Of a stretch of DNA of 64,000 nucleotides, positions 42,640 through 51,401 are shown one piece after another (the first letter of the stretch is position 1; every line of letters starts with the position of its first letter). Both the position numbers and the translations under genes were made by a program. The notes below the pieces were generated by a model. It did no database searches. It saw only the letters and a program-made list of their open reading frames with translations, and was not told the origin of the DNA. The DNA is from Gammaproteobacteria bacterium (lineage in GTDB: Bacteria > Pseudomonadota > Gammaproteobacteria > Burkholderiales > Rhodocyclaceae), in contig JAHJEO010000024.1 of assembly GCA_018825305.1 (NCBI GenBank), positions 62,001 through 126,000 on the forward strand, given 5' to 3'.

Positions 42640-43965
42640 TCAACCGCTTTTTGCCGCGCCACCGCGCCGCCGCGCCCGACGCCGGGCGTAAAGCGCCATC
42701 AGCGGTGTCACCGAAACGCCGTGCAGCACGATGGAAACTGCGACGGCGGCGAGTGCCAGACCGGTCAATTGCTGCGCCAGCGGGGTCGGCAAACCATGGT
42801 TGATGGCGTACATCAGGTAGTAGATCGAGCCGATGCCGCGGATGCCGAACCAGGAAATGAGAATGCGCTGATCGCGCGACACCGGGGCGCCGAGCAGCCC
42901 AAGCCAGACCGACAGCGGGCGCACGACCACCAGTAGCAGCAGGACGAACCACCCGGCATTCTCGGGAATGAAAATGTAGGACAGCATGGCGCCGACGATG
43001 AGCACGATCGCCACTTCGGCAATGCGCTCCAGCTGTTCGTTGAACCCCTGCACCTCCTGCATCATGCCGGCGCTCGCGATTTCTTCCTCGGCCGCCAGCG
43101 CCTCCTGCGCCAGCTTGCTCCCCGGGCTCTCTGGCGCAACCGCCGCCGGGGCGCCATAGCGTTCCCTGACCCGCTGCAGCGCCAGACCGGCGGCGAAGAC
43201 GGCGAGGAAGCCATAGGCATGACACAGCACGGCAAGGCCATAGGTGAGCGCGATGAGGCCGATCGCGATGAATTCATCGAGGCCGACCGATTCCTGGTGG
43301 CGGCTGCGCAGATAGACCACCAGGCGGCCGACGCCCGCACCCAGCGCGCCGCCGATCAGCAAACCGCCGCCAATCGCCCAGATGACGTCGACGGCCAGCC
43401 AGCGCCAGCCGCCGCTGCCCAGTTCGTGCAGGCCAAGCAGGCCGAGTCCGAGCATCACGAAGGGGAAGGCGGCGCCGTCGTTCAGTCCGCCCTCACCGGT
43501 CAGGCTGAAGCGCACGCGGTCACGATCCCCTGCCTCCAGCACCTGGACATCCGAGGCCAGCACCGGATCGGTCGGCGCAATGATCGCGCCAAGGAGGATG
43601 GCCGCGCCCAGCGGCAGGTCGAGTAGCATCACTCCGATCGCGGCAATCAGCGCCACGGTAATGGTCATCGAAACGATCGCCAGGCGTACCGGCAGGCGCC
43701 AGCCCCGGCTTGACAGCGGCAAGCCAAGCTTGAGGCCGACCGAGAACAGCGAGATGAGGACGGCCACCTCGGCGACCCGTTCGAGCATGACCGAGTGAAC
43801 CAGCGGATCGGGCGACAGGATCGCCAGACCGGCCGGGCCAAGCCCGAAGCCGGCGGCGAGATAGAGCATGGCGGTGCTCAGCGGCAGTCGCCGCAGCCAG
43901 GTGTTCGACAGCGCCATCATGATCAGCAGCGCGCCGATGACGAGCGCCCAGGTTTCAAAGGACAT
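42640..43965 (-). CDS. NhaP-type cation:proton antiporter
   Basis: 441 residues from ATG 43965 with about twelve membrane helices. LLGAIIAPTDPVLASDVQV and LTGEGGLNDGAAFPFVMLGL are CPA1/NhaP core motifs, with the ND pair of the ion-binding site. A hydrophilic loop (about 275-310) precedes the last helices, and the GIRGIGSIYYLMYAI segment matches the C-terminal core. It would exchange Na+ or K+ for H+ across the inner membrane; ion choice is not clear. Confidence 0.88.
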   Translation of the reverse strand: MSFETWALVIGALLIMMALSNTWLRRLPLSTAMLYLAAGFGLGPAGLAILSPDPLVHSVMLERVAEVAVLISLFSVGLKLGLPLSSRGWRLPVRLAIVSMTITVALIAAIGVMLLDLPLGAAILLGAIIAPTDPVLASDVQVLEAGDRDRVRFSLTGEGGLNDGAAFPFVMLGLGLLGLHELGSGGWRWLAVDVIWAIGGGLLIGGALGAGVGRLVVYLRSRHQESVGLDEFIAIGLIALTYGLAVLCHAYGFLAVFAAGLALQRVRERYGAPAAVAPESPGSKLAQEALAAEEEIASAGMMQEVQGFNEQLERIAEVAIVLIVGAMLSYIFIPENAGWFVLLLLVVVRPLSVWLGLLGAPVSRDQRILISWFGIRGIGSIYYLMYAINHGLPTPLAQQLTGLALAAVAVSIVLHGVSVTPLMALYARRRARRRGGAAKSG

Positions 43966-44141
43966 GGATCTCCGCTTCCGGCATTTCGTTCGTCCACCCT
44001 TGCTCGGATGAAAGGTGCGACTCGACGGCCAGTCGCCGCGAACACTACGCCGGGGGGGCGGCGGCGTAAGTACGCTAGCGCACGGTACCCATTGCAAATT
44101 TGCGCAATCCTGCCGGCAACAACCACAGAGGATGACCCGCG

Positions 44142-44513
44142 ATGCAAGCTGCCGAAACCATGACAACGCAGAACAGCGAAGTCCGCCACCGGCAACTGCT
44201 GCTTGGCTTCGCCGCTGCGATTCTGCTGAGTACGCCCGGACGGGCCGCGGTTGTTAGCGGCAGTGATAGCTTCCGGTCGATGAACGTCGACCTACAAATG
44301 CAGGTCGAAGCGGCCAACCAGGGCCGTGGTAATCCGATCGGCATGCGTTGTACGGAGTGCGGCGTTGTTGCATCTGCCGGGCCGCTCGCGAAGTCCGGCG
44401 CCGGAAACGGCACTGCCGTCACCGTCCGCATGGCCGATGGCTCGAGCCGCAGCTTCCACGATGCCAGCCCGGCCAAATGGCGACCGGGTGAGCGCGTGAT
44501 CGTCATCAACTGA
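44142..44513 (+). CDS. Exported small protein with MRCTECGVV motif
   Basis: 123 residues. Membrane or signal segment (about 20-37) preceded by a long polar N-terminus; ATG 44160 would shorten it. A central CTECGVV motif and the C-terminal stretch VTVRMADGSSRSFHDASPAK, then WRPGERVIVI, closely parallel CVGCGVIES and VRFDDGSTKVFSATSPQPW in the next gene, so the two are paralogues. This copy lacks the glycine zipper. Function unknown. Confidence 0.7.
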   Translation: MQAAETMTTQNSEVRHRQLLLGFAAAILLSTPGRAAVVSGSDSFRSMNVDLQMQVEAANQGRGNPIGMRCTECGVVASAGPLAKSGAGNGTAVTVRMADGSSRSFHDASPAKWRPGERVIVIN

Positions 44514-44643
44514 GCGAATTCGCGAAGCCGGCCGGCTATGTACGCCACCGTACCGACGGCCTGCCGCAATACCGCCATGCTGTGTCCTGAAGTGTCGCCA
44601 AAGGCTTCGTTCGATCCTGAAGAATTCAAAAAGGAAAACCATA

Positions 44644-45225
44644 ATGCAAACAGCTGTCAATAAATCGCCCCATCCGCTGATGTGGATTGTCGGCATATCG
44701 ATCATCGTCTTCAGCCTGCTCGGCATCGGCGCGATCATGGGCTGGATTCCGGCCTCGTTCAGCAACGCCGGCGACAAGGCATTGGCCGAGAGCCCAGCGA
44801 TGGCGGAAAAAACCTCGTCGGCACCAGCGCGTACCGCAGCGCCCAAGCCCCACAAGGCTTCCGTGCCGATCGTCAGTGCCAAAGCGAACTGCGTCGGTTG
44901 TGGCGTCATCGAGTCGACCCGGGTGGTTGATACCCCGGGCGAAACCAGCGTCGTCGGCGTTGTCGGTGGTGCCGTCGTTGGCGGCCTCCTCGGTAACCAG
45001 GTCGGCGGCGGCCGCGGCAAGGACCTGGCCACGGTGGCCGGTGCGGTTGGCGGCGCGGTTGCCGGCAACCAGATCGAGAAGCGCATGAAAACGACCCAGC
45101 GCTACGAAACCACGGTTCGCTTCGACGATGGTTCGACCAAAGTATTCAGTGCGACCAGTCCGCAGCCGTGGAAAAACGGCGAACGGGTTCAGGTCATTGA
45201 TGGCGTCATTCGCGCACACAGCTGA
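44644..45225 (+). CDS. Glycine-zipper 2TM-domain envelope protein
   Basis: 193 residues. N-terminal membrane helix (about 12-33), Ala/Pro/Lys linker, CVGCGVIES (about 83-91), a glycine zipper (TSVVGVVGGAVVGGLLGNQV and AVGGAVAGNQIEKRMK) and a C-terminal beta segment with FDDGSTKVFSATSPQPWKNG and ERVQVID. It belongs to the glycine zipper 2TM (SlyB-like) proteins of the envelope. AAAGGAAAA lies upstream. Confidence 0.83.
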   Translation: MQTAVNKSPHPLMWIVGISIIVFSLLGIGAIMGWIPASFSNAGDKALAESPAMAEKTSSAPARTAAPKPHKASVPIVSAKANCVGCGVIESTRVVDTPGETSVVGVVGGAVVGGLLGNQVGGGRGKDLATVAGAVGGAVAGNQIEKRMKTTQRYETTVRFDDGSTKVFSATSPQPWKNGERVQVIDGVIRAHS

Positions 45226-45278
45226 CCTGCGCGCCGGCGTCTAGCTTCGTAATTTTCATCATCCATGGAGAATCAATC

Positions 45279-45593
45279 ATGAAACAACTTGCCAGGTATC
45301 TGTCTGCGTTTGTCATCGCCACATCCCTTGTTACCGTCGTCGGCTGCGCGTCCACTTCCACCCAGGAGGGCACGGGTGAATATGTTGACGACAGTGTCAT
45401 CACCACCAAGGTCAAGGCCGCCATCCTCAATGAGCCTTCGCTCAAGGTCGCCGAGATCAATGTCGAAACCTTCAAGGGCGCCGTCCAGCTCAGTGGCTTC
45501 GTCAGCTCGCAGACTGCGATTGACAAGGCGGTCGAAGTGACGCGCCGGGTCGCTGGCGTCAGGTCAGTCAAGAACGACATGCGCATCAAGTAA
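45279..45593 (+). CDS. BON-domain lipoprotein (single domain)
   Basis: 104 residues. Lipobox VTVVGC with Cys near 23. One BON domain (about 38-104: DDSVITTKVKAAILNEPSLK, VQLSGFVSSQ, VRSVKNDM). Periplasmic or outer-membrane stress protein of the OsmY/HdeD-island type. It ends three bases before the transporter gene, so they are probably co-transcribed. Confidence 0.86.
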   Translation: MKQLARYLSAFVIATSLVTVVGCASTSTQEGTGEYVDDSVITTKVKAAILNEPSLKVAEINVETFKGAVQLSGFVSSQTAIDKAVEVTRRVAGVRSVKNDMRIK

Positions 45594-45596
45594 CTG

Positions 45597-46781
45597 ATGG
45601 CAGCAGTTGTAACGTCTGACGCAGAGGGCCCGACCGGCAGTGACTTGCCGGCCGGGCCCGACGCGCTTGGCGCTGTGGAGACGGTGCAATTGACCGGCAA
45701 GCGGCGGGAGTTGGCATTGGTCATCCTTGCCGTCATCGCCGTTGTTTTTGCGCTTGAATGGGCACAGGCCTTCGTCATTTCTTTGCTGCTCGGAATCCTG
45801 TTCACCTATACGCTGAATCCGCTTGTCGTCTGGCTGGAGGAGATGCGAATTCCGCGCATCGCCGGCGCTACTCTTGTGATGCTGGGGGTCGTGGGCGCAC
45901 TTGTCCTCGGCGCCTATGGTTTGCGCGGCCAGGTACGCACCATCGTTGATCAATTGCCCGAGACGGTGAGCAAGCTGTCCGCCGGCCTCAACTCCTTGCG
46001 CCGGGGCGAGCCGAGCACCATGCAGAAAGTGCAAACCGCCGCCAGTGAAATCGAGAAGGCGACGAGCCAGGCATCCGGCGCGACTTCGCCGCCCATGCGC
46101 CCGGCGACGCGGGTCGTCATCGACCCGCCCCGCTTCAAGCTCGGCGACTTCCTTTGGTCGCGCTCCATGGGCGCTGCAGCGCTGCTCGGCCAGGCGTCGA
46201 TGGTCTTGTTCCTGACGTACTTTCTGTTGCTGGCGGGGGATACCTACAAGCGCAAGCTCGTGCGACTGGCGGGACCCACGCTGGCGCATCGAAAGATCAC
46301 CGTGCGCATGCTTGACCAGATCAACAATTCGATCCAACGCTACATGCTGATGCTGCTGGTGACCAACGTGCTGCTGGGCCTGCTGACCTGGATTGCCCTG
46401 CGTTCGATCGGCCTGGAAAATGCCGGCGTCTGGGGGGTAGCCGCCGGCCTACTTCACGTCATTCCCTACTTCGGTCCGCTGGTCACCGCCGTCGCCATTG
46501 GTATCACCGCCTATACGCAGTTCGAAACACTGACGATGGCCTTGCTCGTCGGCGCCGTCTCGATGGCAATTGCCACACTGGTCGGAACCCTGGTCACCAC
46601 CTGGATGACTGGCAGGCTGGCCCGCATGAACACTGCTGCGGTGTTCGTGTCAATGCTGTTCTGGGCGTGGCTGTGGGGCTTCTGGGGAATGCTGCTGAGC
46701 ATCCCGATTACCGTCATTGTGAAAGTCGTGGCCGAGCACGTCGAACAACTTCACCCGCTGGCCGAACTTCTGGCTGACTAG
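45597..46781 (+). CDS. AI-2E/PerM-family transporter
   Basis: 394 residues with seven to eight membrane helices. Family features are an N-terminal pair of helices (LALVILAVIAVVFALEWAQA), a long periplasmic loop (about 115-190), then GQASMVLFLTYFLLLAGDTY, an NNSIQRYMLMLLVTN segment and the AGLLHVIPYFGPLVTAVAIG core motif. Some members export signal molecules, others act as Na+/H+ antiporters, so substrate is open. Confidence 0.87.
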   Translation: MAAVVTSDAEGPTGSDLPAGPDALGAVETVQLTGKRRELALVILAVIAVVFALEWAQAFVISLLLGILFTYTLNPLVVWLEEMRIPRIAGATLVMLGVVGALVLGAYGLRGQVRTIVDQLPETVSKLSAGLNSLRRGEPSTMQKVQTAASEIEKATSQASGATSPPMRPATRVVIDPPRFKLGDFLWSRSMGAAALLGQASMVLFLTYFLLLAGDTYKRKLVRLAGPTLAHRKITVRMLDQINNSIQRYMLMLLVTNVLLGLLTWIALRSIGLENAGVWGVAAGLLHVIPYFGPLVTAVAIGITAYTQFETLTMALLVGAVSMAIATLVGTLVTTWMTGRLARMNTAAVFVSMLFWAWLWGFWGMLLSIPITVIVKVVAEHVEQLHPLAELLAD

Positions 46782-47336
46782 AACACCGGATTGGCGTTGG
46801 ACTATGGGACTTTTTGGGCTGTTCGGCGAGGTTCTCGAAAAATCGAAAATCACGCCAATAACGGTAGCGGGCGGAGACCAAACATAGCGCCCAAAAGAAT
46901 GATGCCGTAAAAACTGCGCACCAGTGAATTGGATTGTCGCCAACTGTCGAAGCATCGCTTGGCTGCGGCAAGTAATTTGCCCAATGTCGCAAAAAAGACG
47001 GCCGTACGCGGCCGTTAGGCTCCCGATTCCGCGCCATTGTCCTCACGGGCTGGAACGGGTGATCAGGGCCCTTGGAAGCCGACATTCATGGCAGCGATTA
47101 TGATTGTCATGGCTGGCGAAACGTGGCCGACCGCTCAGGCCGATACCCAGACACCTGCCTAAAATTCCTGAGCAGCAGCTTCTGGATCAGTTATCCGCTG
47201 TTCGACTCGCTCAGAAAATTGGCGTCGCAACTTCCGCTCTTGGCTGGTTGCCTCCCTTTGGGGGATAACCGGAAAGCAGCCGCTGGGCTATTCGACAGAA
47301 TGTTGCCACGGTCGGCATAGTGGCGCCACGTCGAAT
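46782..47336. other. Gene-free stretch with one minus-strand terminator
   Basis: 555 bp without a recognisable gene. The only structured feature is the hairpin at 46991-47015. Confidence 0.5.
46991..47015 (-). terminator. Rho-independent terminator on the minus strand
   Basis: Minus-strand stem ACGGCCG/CGGCCGT (46998-47004 with 47009-47015) followed by TCTTTTTT. It would end transcripts from the toxin-antitoxin pair at 47337, 320 bases away, or from a lost gene. Confidence 0.7.
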
Positions 47337-47669
47337 TCAAACTGCGGCGTGTTGCCCTGACTCAACCGAGAGTTTCATACCCACCGCTTTCAATACCGCC
47401 AGAAGAGTCTTTAGTGTCGGATTGCCCTTCGGCGACAAGGTCCGGTAAAGCGATTCCCTGCTGATGCCTGCCTCGGTTGCTACCGCACCAAGCCCACCGT
47501 AAGCCTCCGCCACTGTCCGCAATGCGAGAAGGCCGGCGGCACGGTTATCCGGGTCGTCCAGAGATTCCATGGCTGCCTTGAGATACTCCACTGCAAGTTC
47601 GCGATCGGCGCGAAGTTCAGCGACTTCTCGGTCGTGATGAGAGGCTGCTGCTGCCACTTTTCTGTTCAT
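47337..47669 (-). CDS. Antitoxin of a HigBA/HI1420-like pair
   Basis: 110 residues from ATG 47669. LALRTVAEAYGGLGAVATEA then GISRESLYRTLSPKGNPTLK is the HTH of HI1420-type addiction antidotes. The C-terminus TLLAVLKAVGMKLSVE is typical. It overlaps the toxin gene by four bases, toxin first. Confidence 0.87.
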   Translation of the reverse strand: MNRKVAAAASHHDREVAELRADRELAVEYLKAAMESLDDPDNRAAGLLALRTVAEAYGGLGAVATEAGISRESLYRTLSPKGNPTLKTLLAVLKAVGMKLSVESGQHAAV

Positions 47670-47989
47670 CCTTGTCTCCTTTTCCAATCGGCCCAGTATT
47701 CGCGGGCGATCTTGATATCCGTTGCCTGGGTCTTTTTCGATCCTCCACACAGCAGAATGATGATCGACCGACCGTGCCGACCGAAATACACCCGATACCC
47801 GGCACCCAGATGCTCTCGCAATTCCAGAACGCCATCACCCACCGGCTCGCAGTCGCCAAAATTCCCTGCTTCAATTCGTTTCAGGCGAAGCCTCACCTTG
47901 GCTTGGGCTTGCTTGTCGCGCAGCGATTGAAGCCATTCGGTGACCGGTTCAAGGCCGCCGGTGGTTTGGTATCGGAAAACTTCAATCAT
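47666..47989 (-). CDS. RelE/HigB-type addiction module toxin (HI1419-like)
   Basis: 107 residues. Motifs: TEWLQSLRDKQAQAKVRLRL, then GDCEPVGDGVLELREHLGAG, YRVYFGRHGRSIIILLCGGS and KKTQATDIKIAREYW, all standard for this phage-derived Gp49-like/RelE group. It probably acts as an mRNA interferase. No Shine-Dalgarno is present and the likely promoter lies only a few bases upstream. Confidence 0.88.
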   Translation of the reverse strand: MIEVFRYQTTGGLEPVTEWLQSLRDKQAQAKVRLRLKRIEAGNFGDCEPVGDGVLELREHLGAGYRVYFGRHGRSIIILLCGGSKKTQATDIKIAREYWADWKRRQG

Positions 47990-47996
47990 TTGGCAA

Positions 47997-48016
47997 GTGT
48001 AGCTTATACGCTACAC
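47997..48016 (-). promoter_or_regulatory. Palindromic operator overlapping the toxin-antitoxin -10
   Basis: GTGTAGC-TTATAC-GCTACAC, 7-bp perfect arms. On the minus strand it includes a -10-like TATAAG (48008-48003), which would start transcription about seven bases before the toxin ATG. It fits autorepression by the antitoxin. Confidence 0.65.
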
Positions 48017-48232
48017 GCATGCAATGGCTTCCATTTAGCGATATTGGAAGCAGCCATTAAGAGAGGAGGCATTGCGCTTCGTTGCCGAGATTCTGCCGAA
48101 GGCTGCTTTGGCCGATCAGCCGCCGGTAACAAATCACCACCGAATGGCTGCTCACATGCTGGGGCCGCCACGGGAATGGATTCGTTACCCATGCAACCGT
48201 CGACGATGCCGCGCCTGTCCCGAGTCCAGGGC
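48017..48232. other. Gap upstream of the second toxin-antitoxin pair
   Basis: No recognisable gene, repeat or terminator. Confidence 0.4.
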
Positions 48233-48904
48233 CTACTGCCGCTCGAACTCGAGGAAGAAGTTCTCGCTGAGCAACGAGTGCGACTTGAGCAGGCGAAAGC
48301 CGGCCGCTTCTATCTCGGCGATCGCCGCCTCCCGCCCCGCCCGCACGTGGCCCATGACCCAGGCGCTGGAACGGCCGGGAATCTTCTCGTAGTCGATCAC
48401 CGCCAGCCGCCCGCCCGGCTTCAGCGCCGCCCGTAGCGAGGCCAGCATGGCCTGCGGGTATTCGAAATGGTGGTAGGTGTCGCAGAGGAAAATCAGGTCC
48501 AGACTCGCTGGTGACAGGCCGGCATCCTTCTCGCCGCCCTGAACCGTCCGTACGTTAACCAAGTTCTCGCGGCGGGTCCGTGCTTCGATACCGCGCAGGA
48601 ATTCCGGCGAAATGTCCTGGGCTATTGCCGTGCCGCCAGCGCCGACTTTTTGCGAGAGCAGTGCCGTAAATGCGCCGGTACCGGCGCCGACATCGGCCAC
48701 GGCCATGCCGGGACGGATGCCCAGTGCGGCAACGATCTCGTGGCGCTTGTCGAACACCTCGCGGCCTTCGGTCTCGAACATGCCCTGCCAGCGTCGGTAA
48801 TCCGCGCCGTCATAGGCGCGATTGACGCCGGGGCTCAGGCTGCGCTCCTGCGCCGCAACCGGCAGGGCCAGAACGACGACAAGCAGAATAACCGCTGATT
48901 TCAT
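48233..48904 (-). CDS. Exported class I SAM-dependent methyltransferase
   Basis: 223 residues from ATG 48904. A signal peptide (about 1-20, ending LPVAAQ) precedes a Rossmann-fold methyltransferase with SAM motif VADVGAGTGAF (about 64-74), acidic loop QDISPEFL, and LDLIFLCDTYHHFEYP. The QKVGAGGTA segment before the second strand is encoded by the dispersed word, at the place where relatives have V-G-P-G-G. Export would put it where SAM is not known to be available, so the N-terminus may instead be a membrane anchor. It is divergent from ccmA by 95 bases. Confidence 0.78.
   Translation of the reverse strand: MKSAVILLVVVLALPVAAQERSLSPGVNRAYDGADYRRWQGMFETEGREVFDKRHEIVAALGIRPGMAVADVGAGTGAFTALLSQKVGAGGTAIAQDISPEFLRGIEARTRRENLVNVRTVQGGEKDAGLSPASLDLIFLCDTYHHFEYPQAMLASLRAALKPGGRLAVIDYEKIPGRSSAWVMGHVRAGREAAIAEIEAAGFRLLKSHSLLSENFFLEFERQ
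48627..48653 (-). repeat. Dispersed 24-bp word, copy 8 (in methyltransferase gene)
   Basis: Exact consensus copy, read as Q-K-V-G-A-G-G-T-A. Confidence 0.8.
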
Positions 48905-48999
48905 GGGGATTCTCCGAACCGTTTCGATTGTTTCAATTCTAGGCATTTGATCCCGATTAAGCCGCCGGCGGCTCCAAGTCTGGCAAAATTCGCAGTTCA

Positions 49000-49605
49000 A
49001 TGCTGACTGCGACCGGGCTCACCTGCGTGCGCGGCGAACGCCGCCTCTTCTCCGGGCTCGATCTTGCGGTCGCGCCCGGTGAATGGCTGCACGTGCAGGG
49101 CGAGAACGGCGCCGGCAAGACCAGCCTGCTACGCATGCTGACCGGGCTGGCGCATGCCGAGGCCGGCGAGATCCGCTGGAACGGCGAATCGATCCGGGTG
49201 CTGGCTGAGGACTATCGCCGCGACATGCTGTTTCTCGGCCACCACGGGGCTTTGAAGGAAGAATTGACGCCGCTGGAAAACCTCGGTCTCGCCGCCGCGC
49301 TGGATGGTGCGGAACTGGCGGAGAAGGATGCACTGGACGTGCTGCGGCGTTTCGGCCTGCGCGGCCGCGAGGAACTGCCGGTGCGCTTTCTCTCCGCGGG
49401 GCAGAAGCGGCGCGTGCTGCTGGCGCGACTGGTAACGCGCAAGGCGAAGTTGTGGGTATTGGATGAGCCCTTCACTGCGCTCGACGTGAAGGCGGTGGAT
49501 ATGCTGGCCGGGCTGATCGGCGAGCACTTGTCCGACGGCGGCATGGCGGTACTGACCAGCCACCAGGCGATGCCGATCGCCGGCTGCAAGGTGGTGAAGC
49601 TGTGA
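49000..49605 (+). CDS. ccmA: Heme exporter ATPase CcmA
   Basis: 201 residues. ABC ATPase with Walker A GENGAGKT (34-41), signature LSAGQKRR (about 130) and Walker B LWVLDEPFTALD. With CcmB and CcmC it drives release of holo-CcmE during c-type cytochrome maturation. It begins the nine-gene ccm operon and is followed by an intergenic repeat before ccmB. Confidence 0.94.
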   Translation: MLTATGLTCVRGERRLFSGLDLAVAPGEWLHVQGENGAGKTSLLRMLTGLAHAEAGEIRWNGESIRVLAEDYRRDMLFLGHHGALKEELTPLENLGLAAALDGAELAEKDALDVLRRFGLRGREELPVRFLSAGQKRRVLLARLVTRKAKLWVLDEPFTALDVKAVDMLAGLIGEHLSDGGMAVLTSHQAMPIAGCKVVKL

Positions 49606-49726
49606 GCGCCCATCCGCCGGGCCGCCCCAAGGATGGGCGCAGCCAGCAAACCGGAGGACTCGCGCAGCGAGGCCGAACCTCCGTCACCCCCTTCCCCGGG
49701 AAGGGGGATGGGAGGATGGGGGCGTC
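49606..49726 (-). repeat. Intergenic double-hairpin element, inverted copy (before ccmB)
   Basis: Its reverse complement aligns with the element at 53785-53905: a CCCCCTTCC-type stem (49687-49707), GTGAC, a GTTC-x-G segment, then CTTGGGGCGGCCCGGCGGA. Because it is inverted, the ccmB start is preceded by GGATGGGGGCGTC. Confidence 0.7.
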
Positions 49727-50392
49727 ATGAAGTCCATGCTGGCCATCATCCGCCGCGACCTGCTGCTGGCGATGCGCAGAAAAAGCGAGGTGCTGACGGC
49801 ACTTTTCTTCTTCATGATTGTCGTTAGCCTGTTCCCCCTCGGCATCGGACCGGAGCCGGCGCTGCTGCGGAAGATCGCGCCGGGCGTCTTGTGGGTGGCC
49901 GCCTTGCTGGCGACCATGCTGGGGCTGCAGCGGATGTTCGCGCCGGACCATGCCGACGGCACGCTGGAACAGATGGCGCTGTCGCCGACGCCGCTGGGTT
50001 TGCTGGTCGGCGGCAAGATAGCGGCACATTGGCTGGTATCAGGCCTGCCGCTGGTGCTGCTGGCGCCGGTGCTGGGACTGCAATTCGACCTGGATGCCGG
50101 GGCGCTGGGTGTGTTGGTGGTAACGTTGCTGGTCGGCACACCGTTGCTGAGCCTGATCGGCGCCATCGGCGCGGCGCTGACGCTGGGCATCCGCGGCGGC
50201 GGTGTACTGCTGAGCCTGCTGGTATTGCCGCTCTACGTGCCGGCACTGATTTTCGGCGCCGGTGCGGTCGATGCCCATATCTCGGGCCTGGGTGCCGGAG
50301 GCCATCTGTCGTTGCTGGCGGCCTTGCTGGCGCTGGCCGTGTTTTTCGCGCCGTGGGCAACCACGGCGGCATTGAGGATCGCACTGGAATAA
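49727..50392 (+). CDS. ccmB: Heme exporter membrane protein CcmB
   Basis: 221 residues with six membrane helices. IRRDLLLAMRRKSEVLTALF then FFMIVVSLFPLGIGPE is the usual start, and GAALTLGIRGGGVLLSLLVL the conserved middle. It forms the permease of the CcmAB(C) complex in the inner membrane. Confidence 0.93.
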   Translation: MKSMLAIIRRDLLLAMRRKSEVLTALFFFMIVVSLFPLGIGPEPALLRKIAPGVLWVAALLATMLGLQRMFAPDHADGTLEQMALSPTPLGLLVGGKIAAHWLVSGLPLVLLAPVLGLQFDLDAGALGVLVVTLLVGTPLLSLIGAIGAALTLGIRGGGVLLSLLVLPLYVPALIFGAGAVDAHISGLGAGGHLSLLAALLALAVFFAPWATTAALRIALE

Positions 50393-50472
50393 AATATGGC
50401 CCCCACGCTCACTTTGTTCGCTGCCCCCACGGGGGGCGCCACACCCCTCGGGGCGGCCCTTAGGGTTGCGCG
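50393..50472 (+). repeat. Short hairpin element before ccmC
   Basis: It contains a GCCCCC/GGGGGC stem near 50431-50446 and CCCCTCGGGGCGGCCCTTAG, resembling the end of the double-hairpin elements. A shorter, looser relative. Confidence 0.5.
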
Positions 50473-51222
50473 ATGAACAACAAGATAATCAACTGGTTCA
50501 GGTACGCCAGCCCGCAGAGCTTCTACCCGCTGGCCGGGAGGATGGTGCCTTGGTTCTGGGCATTGACCGCGGCTTTCGGCGTCGTCGGCCTCTACATCAG
50601 TTTCTTCGTCGCGCCCACCGACGCGCAGCAGGGCGAGGGCTACCGCATCATTTTCATCCACGTGCCGGCATCGTGGATGTCGATGTTCATCTACTGCGTC
50701 ATGGCCGCCTGGGCGGGCCTGGGCCTGATCTTCAACACGCGCCTGTCGGGCATGATGGCTTCGGCGCTGGCCCCCACCGGCGCACTGATGGCCTTCCTCA
50801 GCCTGTGGACCGGTGCGCTGTGGGGCAAGCCGATGTGGGGCGCCTGGTGGGTGTGGGACGCCCGCCTGACTTCGGAACTGATCCTGTTCTTCCTCTACAT
50901 CGGCTTCATCGCCCTGCAATCGGCCATAGACGATCCGCGCCGCGCCGACAAGGCTGGCGCCATCCTGGCGCTGGTCGGCGTGGTGAATATCCCCATCATC
51001 TACTTCTCGGTGAAATGGTGGAACACCCTGCACCAAGGCTCGACCATCAACCTGACCAAGGCACCGTCGATGGCCCAGACCATGCTCTGGGGCATGCTGC
51101 TGATGGCCCTGTGCTTCTGGATGTATTCGATCGCCGTGGCACTGATGCGCGCCCGCGCCATCATCCTCGAGCGAGAGACGCACACAGAATGGGTGAAGCA
51201 ATTGGTTGAGGTGAAATCATGA
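50473..51222 (+). CDS. ccmC: Heme transporter CcmC
   Basis: 249 residues, six membrane helices. The WWD heme-handling motif [20 protein letters not shown] lies at about 121-140, with conserved His residues on either side ([12 protein letters not shown] near 57; [11 protein letters not shown] near 184). It delivers heme to CcmE. Its stop overlaps ccmD by four bases. Confidence 0.96.
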   Translation: MNNKIINWFRYASPQSFYPLAGRMVPWFWALTAAFGVVGLYISFFVAPTDAQQGEGYRIIFIHVPASWMSMFIYCVMAAWAGLGLIFNTRLSGMMASALAPTGALMAFLSLWTGALWGKPMWGAWWVWDARLTSELILFFLYIGFIALQSAIDDPRRADKAGAILALVGVVNIPIIYFSVKWWNTLHQGSTINLTKAPSMAQTMLWGMLLMALCFWMYSIAVALMRARAIILERETHTEWVKQLVEVKS

Positions 51223-51401
51223 ACTGGAATTCTCCCGCCGAGTTCTTCGCCATGGGTGGCTACGGGCTCTACGTCTGGGGCAGCTTCGGCGTAACCCTTG
51301 TCGTCATGATCGCGGAACCTTTCCTGGTCCGCCACCGTCGAAGCGCCATCCTGCGCAGCCTGCGCCGCGAACGTATCGCCGAGGAACTGGATCAACAATG
51401 A
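51219..51401 (+). CDS. ccmD: Heme exporter protein CcmD
   Basis: 60 residues with one membrane helix ([20 protein letters not shown]) and a basic C-terminal tail ([15 protein letters not shown]). It stabilises the CcmC-CcmE interaction. Overlaps neighbours by four bases on each side. Confidence 0.93.
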   Translation: MNWNSPAEFFAMGGYGLYVWGSFGVTLVVMIAEPFLVRHRRSAILRSLRRERIAEELDQQ

